From positions 1-10,465 of the forward strand of contig CAMHDB010000042.1 of the NCBI GenBank assembly GCA_946183715.1: a DNA stretch of 10,465 nucleotides, given 5' to 3'. A program made the translations under genes and the position numbers. The stretch comes from an uncultured Oscillibacter sp. GTDB taxonomy: Bacteria; Bacillota; Clostridia; Oscillospirales; Oscillospiraceae. Under the pieces are notes generated by a model. It did no database searches. It was not told the DNA's origin and saw nothing but the letters and a program-made list of their open reading frames with translations. Below, piece after piece: positions 6,928 to 10,465 of the stretch; the stretch's first letter is position 1; each line of letters opens with the position of its first letter.

Positions 6928-7998
6928 TTACAGAAGCGTGAAGCGCAGGATTACGGGGTTGTGGTCGCTGTAAAGGAATCCGGTGTCGACGACCTGCGTG
7001 TAGGCGCACCGGACATTGTCGGAGACGATGAAGCCGTCGAGGATGACGGTAAAGCTGTCGGGGCCGTAGGGGATGTCGGTGTCCCGGGTGGAGGCGACGA
7101 GGCCGCCGGCGTAGTCCGTGCGGAGCGAAAAGCCGTCGGGGAGGAGTTCGGCGGGCAGGGGCTGACACCAACTGTAAACGCGGTCGGTGCCGGGGTTGAG
7201 GGCCTCGCGGGAATCGCCCGGGAAGTCGTGGTTGAAGTCGCCGCCGCAGAGGACATAGTTCCCCTGTTCGTACTCCGCCGCCATGTCCGCGAAGAGCATT
7301 TCCAACTGTGCCTCGCCCTGCGCGGCGTCGGTGCCGTAGGCGGACAAGTGCGCGTTGATAACGACGAGCTCTTTCCCGTTCTCAACCGGAATCCGGGCGA
7401 CGCTGTAACAGCGGTCTAAGTCCAGAAACTTTTTGAACCCGGTGGAAATCGGCAGACTGCGCCGGAGCGCCGACGTGATGTCGAAGGCGCTCTCCGTAAG
7501 CAGGCAGGAGTTCGACGTGCCGTGGGGTTTCCAGAGCGGGTACATGAGGAACGCCGAATGGTAATTCACGGCGGCCACGCTGTCGAAGCCGGGGAAAGCG
7601 TCGTTGAGAATCGCGGCCTCGTCGACGTGGTAACTGCGGGTGGAGTCGGTGTCGACTTCCTGAAAGAGTACGAGGTCGGGGTCGAGGGACAGCGCGGTTT
7701 CCGCCGCGCCTTCGACACACGCCACTACGCTTTCTTCCGACGCCGCCCAACTGTCCTTGCCTCCGTCCATGAAGAACGTGAACTCCGGCGTGTAGGCCCC
7801 GAAGCCGACGTTGTACGAAACGGCGGTGTACTCCGTGCCGAGTTGCGCGGGCTGCGCGGCGTCCCCGGCGACGGGCAGCGCTTGCAAGTCCGGAATGCGC
7901 GAATAGCTCAGGAATACGTAGCCGACGTAGACGCCGACGACGCACAGCAGTACCGCCAAAATACAAAGCGGTATTCGCCACGAGCGTTTTTTGTTCAT
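6928..7998 (-). CDS. Membrane-anchored endonuclease/exonuclease/phosphatase (EEP) family protein
   Basis: This belongs to the DNase I-like EEP superfamily of metal-dependent phosphoesterases. Members cut DNA, inositol phosphates or phospholipids, and the substrate here is unknown. The start is ATG 7998-7996, with AAGGAGG 5 nt upstream. The frame extends further upstream but without a ribosome site. The protein has 356 residues. Residues about 8-31 form one hydrophobic helix after a basic N-terminus (MNKKRSWR), so it is an uncleaved anchor or signal with the catalytic domain outside. Active-site signatures are SYNVGFG (61-67, Asn63), LFQEVD (Glu114), INAHLSAYG (His217), CGGDFNHD (Asp254, Asn256) and the terminal SDHNP (344-348). 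It is the first gene of a likely two-gene operon with the nucleotidase, read from the promoter at 8045-8073. The pairing suggests extracellular nucleic acid or nucleotide breakdown, which is inference. Confidence 0.88.
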   Translation of the reverse strand: MNKKRSWRIPLCILAVLLCVVGVYVGYVFLSYSRIPDLQALPVAGDAAQPAQLGTEYTAVSYNVGFGAYTPEFTFFMDGGKDSWAASEESVVACVEGAAETALSLDPDLVLFQEVDTDSTRSYHVDEAAILNDAFPGFDSVAAVNYHSAFLMYPLWKPHGTSNSCLLTESAFDITSALRRSLPISTGFKKFLDLDRCYSVARIPVENGKELVVINAHLSAYGTDAAQGEAQLEMLFADMAAEYEQGNYVLCGGDFNHDFPGDSREALNPGTDRVYSWCQPLPAELLPDGFSLRTDYAGGLVASTRDTDIPYGPDSFTVILDGFIVSDNVRCAYTQVVDTGFLYSDHNPVILRFTLL

Positions 7999-8024
7999 GG
8001 AGTCCTCCTTAGAAGCAAGAGAAT

Positions 8025-8094
8025 AAAGTCCCGTGCGACCTTTAAATATACACTTTTGCCGGCCCTTTGTCAATAGGACGCGAAAAAGTCCCGT
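8025..8094. repeat. 10-bp direct repeat AAAGTCCCGT flanking the minus-strand promoter
   Basis: AAAGTCCCGT occurs at 8025-8034 and again at 8085-8094, exactly 60 bp apart. One copy lies just downstream of the predicted minus-strand start site. The other lies upstream of that promoter's -35 box and between the two divergent promoters. This placement would suit a regulator binding two sites, but no known operator is recognised. Confidence 0.5.
8045..8073 (-). promoter_or_regulatory. Sigma-A type promoter for the EEP-nucleotidase operon
   Basis: Reading the minus strand, TTGACA (8073-8068) is followed by a 17-bp spacer and TATATT (8050-8045). Transcription should begin near 8038, giving a leader of about 40 nt before the ATG at 7998. 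The match to consensus is very close. Confidence 0.85.
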
Positions 8095-8105
8095 AAAATT
8101 AGTGA

Positions 8106-8134
8106 TTGACCTTGTACGGGGGGTACGGTATAAT
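8106..8134 (+). promoter_or_regulatory. Sigma-A type promoter for the chemotaxis receptor gene
   Basis: TTGACC at 8106-8111, a 17-bp spacer and a perfect TATAAT at 8129-8134 predict a start near 8141, about 45 nt before the ATG at 8186. Its -35 box is 32 bp from the -35 box of the divergent promoter. The spacer contains GTAC at 8114-8117 and 8123-8126. Confidence 0.87.
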
Positions 8135-8185
8135 AGGGCGAACTCACTCGAAATTGCATGCGTCAGCGAAAAGGAGCGCGGTACA

Positions 8186-9880
8186 ATGTTTAAGAATCTG
8201 GAAATTCAGGCCCGTTTGGTCGTGTCATTCCTGATTGTGGTCGCCTTGATGCTCGTCACCGGGATTGTCTCCTCCGTCATGCTCTCGCGCGTCGGCAACA
8301 CGCTCGAGAACTTCCACGACACGTCCTACCAGACTGTCGTCAACTCGTGGAAAGGCAAGCGGGCCTTGAGCGCTCTGCGCGCCAACCTCCTTCAAACAAC
8401 CGTCGAACCGGACCCCGTCCTCTCGTCGACCTACATCTCCGAGGCGCGCGCGGAGTTCCAGACCTTTCAGGAGGCCATCAGAGCGCTCGAACGCACCTAT
8501 ACCGGCGACAAGGCCAACCTGACCCACCTCGACGCCCTCGTACAGCAGGCGACCCCCATGATTAACAACCTCTACGTCTACGCCGAGCGCGGCGACCTCG
8601 ACAACGGCTACGCCTACCTCCGCGACGTTTACCAGCCCGTCGCCAACGAACTGCGCGACATGTTCGACTCCATCGGCACCGAGGCCGACGCCCGCGCTAC
8701 CGAAAAAGTCAGCACCGGGGAAACCTCCGCCACTATCGCCAATGTCACCGTCGCGGTCATGATTGTCATCAGCGGCGTCGTCAGCGTGTTCCTCGCCCTC
8801 TCGATTGCCAAGGGTATCACCACCCCCGTCGACGAAATGCAGGCCGTCACCCTCGCCGTCTCCAAGGGCGACTTTGAGTCCGTCATCCAATACAGGGGCA
8901 AGGACGCCCTCGGGCACCTCGCCGACAATATGCGCAACCTCACCGCCACCATTAAGGAAATTATCACCGACATCGAAATGCAGTTGAAGGCCATGGGGGA
9001 GGGCAATTTCAACGTCAGAAGCAGTAACGAGGCCATGTACCTCGGCTCCTTCTCCCGCATTCAGGACGCCATGACCAAGCTCAGCCGCGCCGTCAGCGAA
9101 ACTATGGCGCAAATCGACATTTCCGCCGACCAAGTCAACTCCGGCGGGGAGCAGATTTCCTCCAGCGCGCAGGCTATGGCGCAGGGCGCCACCCAGCAGG
9201 CCTCCAGCGTCTCCGAACTCGCCCAGACCATCAGCGGCATTTCCCACGCCGTCGACGAGACCGCCCTCCACGCACAGAACGCAAAAGTAGACAATCAGGC
9301 CGCCCACGACCAGATTGAAGTCTGCTCCCGCCACATGGCCGACCTCATGGGCGCTATGAAGGCCATCGAAGTAAAGTCCCTCGAAATCAGCAAGGTCATC
9401 AAGACCATCGAGGATATCGCCTTCCAGACGAACATCCTCGCCCTGAACGCCGCGGTAGAGGCGGCGCGCGCCGGGGCCGCCGGAAAGGGCTTTGCCGTCG
9501 TCGCCGACGAGGTGCGCAACCTCGCCACGAAGTCACAGGAGGCGTCCAAGAGCACGTCGGCGCTGATTGAGGAGACCGTCAAGGCCGTCAACGAGGGCAG
9601 CCGGATTTCCGTCGAGACCGACGAGTCCCTGAAAGAAGTCGTGATACGCGCCCAGAAGGTCATGGACGCCGTGACGCGTATCTCGCAGGCCACCAACAGC
9701 CAGTCCAAGGATGTCCAGCAGGTCAGCACGGGTATCGACCAGATTTCCAACGTCGTGCAGACCAACAGCGCCACCGCCCAGCAGAGCGCCGCCGCCAGCG
9801 AGGAACTTTCCGGACAGGCCGGCGTACTCAAAGATTTGGTGGGCCGCTTCACCCTCCGCAATGAACACGTCCGCGCCTGA
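8186..9880 (+). CDS. Methyl-accepting chemotaxis protein
   Basis: This is a transmembrane chemoreceptor that should signal through CheW and CheA to the flagellar motor or another output. The frame opens at 8033, but the ATG at 8186 has AAGGAG at 8171-8176 and lies downstream of the promoter, so I start there (564 residues). TM1 is about 11-33. An extracytoplasmic region of about 150 residues, predicted helical and of four-helix-bundle type, follows (34-186). TM2 is about 187-208. HAMP follows (about 209-262), with a second HAMP-like segment about 263-315 (LKAMGEGNFNV). The signalling coiled coil has the highly conserved tip EDIAFQTNILALNAAVEAAR (409-428) and GKGFAVVADEVRNLA (433-447). Glutamine/glutamate pairs at ATQQASS (335-341) and AQQSAAASEEL (531-541) are likely adaptation sites. 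There is no C-terminal CheR/CheB-docking pentapeptide. The ligand is unknown and no che genes are adjacent. Confidence 0.96.
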   Translation: MFKNLEIQARLVVSFLIVVALMLVTGIVSSVMLSRVGNTLENFHDTSYQTVVNSWKGKRALSALRANLLQTTVEPDPVLSSTYISEARAEFQTFQEAIRALERTYTGDKANLTHLDALVQQATPMINNLYVYAERGDLDNGYAYLRDVYQPVANELRDMFDSIGTEADARATEKVSTGETSATIANVTVAVMIVISGVVSVFLALSIAKGITTPVDEMQAVTLAVSKGDFESVIQYRGKDALGHLADNMRNLTATIKEIITDIEMQLKAMGEGNFNVRSSNEAMYLGSFSRIQDAMTKLSRAVSETMAQIDISADQVNSGGEQISSSAQAMAQGATQQASSVSELAQTISGISHAVDETALHAQNAKVDNQAAHDQIEVCSRHMADLMGAMKAIEVKSLEISKVIKTIEDIAFQTNILALNAAVEAARAGAAGKGFAVVADEVRNLATKSQEASKSTSALIEETVKAVNEGSRISVETDESLKEVVIRAQKVMDAVTRISQATNSQSKDVQQVSTGIDQISNVVQTNSATAQQSAAASEELSGQAGVLKDLVGRFTLRNEHVRA

Positions 9881-9889
9881 CAGCGTACA

Positions 9890-9914
9890 CCCTCCCCAAC
9901 CGGGAGGGCCTTTT
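9890..9914 (+). terminator. Intrinsic terminator after the chemotaxis receptor gene
   Basis: CCCTCCC (9890-9896) pairs with GGGAGGG (9902-9908) around the loop CAACC. It is followed by CC and four T residues (9911-9914), starting 10 nt after the stop codon. The T-tract is short, so read-through towards nifJ is possible. Confidence 0.75.
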
Positions 9915-9941
9915 CGCGCCTATACTTTTTTATCAGAGTTG

Positions 9942-9954
9942 CGGAAAATTTCCG
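9942..9954. promoter_or_regulatory. 13-bp palindrome abutting the nifJ promoter, candidate operator
   Basis: CGGAAA and TTTCCG form a perfect inverted repeat around a central A (9942-9954). It ends at the base immediately before the -35 box (9955). The symmetry and position suggest a binding site for a dimeric regulator. I do not recognise the motif. Confidence 0.45.
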
Positions 9955-9983
9955 TTTACAACGGAGGAATTTTGTGATATACT
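9955..9983 (+). promoter_or_regulatory. Sigma-A type promoter for nifJ
   Basis: TTTACA at 9955-9960, a 17-bp spacer and TATACT at 9978-9983 predict a start near 9990, with a leader of about 80 nt before the ATG at 10069. Confidence 0.8.
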
Positions 9984-9999
9984 GCCCGTATGCGCAAAG

Positions 10000-10047
10000 G
10001 CCCCTGTGAGGGGGCGACGGCGGCCCGCGAACGCCTTACAGCCGCCG
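10000..10047 (+). other. Structured 5' leader of nifJ (two hairpins)
   Basis: GCCCC at 10000-10004 can pair with GGGGC at 10011-10015. CGGCGGC at 10018-10024 pairs perfectly with GCCGCCG at 10041-10047 around a 16-nt loop. The second hairpin ends 8 nt before the ribosome site (AGGGAGG, 10055-10061), which stays free. No T-tract follows, so this is not a terminator. It may stabilise the message of a highly expressed gene. No known riboswitch class is recognised. Confidence 0.4.
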
Positions 10048-10068
10048 AAACACTAGGGAGGTAAAAGT

Positions 10069-10465
10069 ATGGCAAGAAAGTTCAAATCCATGGACGGCAA
10101 CAACGCCGCCGCGTATGTAAGCTACGCGTTCACGGAAGTTGCGGGAATCTATCCCATCACGCCGTCCTCGCCTATGGCCGACCTCGTCGACCAGTGGGCC
10201 GCCGCCGGACAGAAGAACATCTTCGGCACAACGGTCAAGGTCGTGGAAATGCAGTCGGAAGCGGGCGCGGCGGGCACCGTGCATGGCTCCCTCGGCACCG
10301 GCGCCATGACTACCACCTACACCGCCTCGCAGGGCCTGCTCCTCATGATTCCCAACATGTACAAAATCGCGGGCGAGCTCCTGCCGTGCGTGTTCCACGT
10401 CTCGGCGCGTACCGTCTCCAGCCACGCCCTGAACATCTTCGGCGACCACTCCGACGTGATGGCCT
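10069..10465 (+). CDS. nifJ: Pyruvate:ferredoxin oxidoreductase, N-terminal part (cut by window end)
   Basis: This enzyme oxidatively decarboxylates pyruvate to acetyl-CoA and CO2 and reduces ferredoxin, the central step of fermentative metabolism in anaerobes. Only the first 132 codons are visible. The full single-chain homodimeric form is about 1,170-1,200 residues, so most lies beyond the window. The visible part matches the start of domain I: MARKFKSMDGNNAAAY, the signature YPITPSSPMADLVDQW (about 28-43), VKVVEMQSEAGAAGTVHGSL (about 57-76, with the Glu of the VVEMQSEAG motif near the thiamine diphosphate site) and TTTYTASQGLLLMIPNMYKI. AGGGAGG at 10055-10061 lies 7 nt before the ATG. It has its own promoter and an apparently free-standing transcription unit. 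Confidence 0.97.
   Translation, partial: MARKFKSMDGNNAAAYVSYAFTEVAGIYPITPSSPMADLVDQWAAAGQKNIFGTTVKVVEMQSEAGAAGTVHGSLGTGAMTTTYTASQGLLLMIPNMYKIAGELLPCVFHVSARTVSSHALNIFGDHSDVMA

Noticed and set aside
8114..8126. GTAC repeats in the spacer of the chemoreceptor promoter as an operator
   Set aside because: Each arm is only four bases and GTAC is frequent throughout this GC-rich window, so chance is likely.
8225..9334. 369-codon minus-strand open frame opposite the chemoreceptor gene
   Set aside because: It is an antisense shadow: Gly/Val/Asp-rich, no ribosome site and no recognisable domain, while the plus strand encodes a clear chemoreceptor.
9400..9600. Apparent codon-use change within the chemoreceptor gene at the conserved signalling tip, suggesting a domain swap
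   Set aside because: By eye GCG and GCC codons occur on both sides, and the change is weak and falls where protein conservation constrains codons. It is not enough to claim a mosaic.
9972..9982. TTGTGATATAC as a Rex redox-repressor site before nifJ
   Set aside because: Only one half-site resembles the Rex consensus and the matching TCACAA half is missing.

Overview
The window looks like chromosomal DNA of a high-GC Firmicute, most likely an anaerobic Clostridia member of Oscillospiraceae type. The evidence is a T-box riboswitch on an amino-acid operon, strong GGAGG ribosome binding sites, three near-consensus sigma-A type promoters with 17-bp spacers, a pyruvate:ferredoxin oxidoreductase gene, and a secreted nucleotidase with a CFI-box type C-terminus. 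The lineage assignment is inference from these traits. I see no mobile element, CRISPR array, rRNA or tRNA.

Positions 1-4640 hold a tryptophan biosynthesis operon in the order trpD-trpC-trpF-trpB-trpA. All junctions overlap by 4 or 8 nt, which suggests translational coupling. It is preceded by the 3' half of a T-box leader (antiterminator plus terminator) whose specifier region lies outside the window. The bulge UGGC fits a tRNA with G73, such as bacterial tRNA-Trp. The genes take anthranilate to tryptophan. The anthranilate synthase genes (trpE, trpG) are not in the window and do not sit between the T-box and trpD.

Positions 4612-7998 hold two minus-strand genes, convergent with trpA across a shared bidirectional terminator. 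In transcription order they are a membrane-anchored endonuclease/exonuclease/phosphatase-family protein and a secreted UshA-type 5'-nucleotidase/metallophosphoesterase. The nucleotidase carries an InlB-like repeat and a CFI-box type C-terminal domain. Together they look like an extracytoplasmic phosphoester or nucleotide scavenging pair.

Positions 7999-8185 form a divergent control region with back-to-back promoters and a 10-bp direct repeat. From it a methyl-accepting chemotaxis protein is read on the plus strand (8186-9880) and ends at a hairpin terminator. A second control region (9881-10068) holds a palindrome abutting a strong promoter and a structured leader. It leads into the start of nifJ (pyruvate:ferredoxin oxidoreductase), which is cut by the window end.

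Most of this is well-understood housekeeping biology. I do not see a convincing new system. The points most worth checking are the placement of the T-box in front of trpD, a third hairpin that competes with the T-box terminator, the C-terminal architecture of the nucleotidase, the Asp-to-Glu change at a TrpA catalytic position, and the repeated elements in the two control regions.
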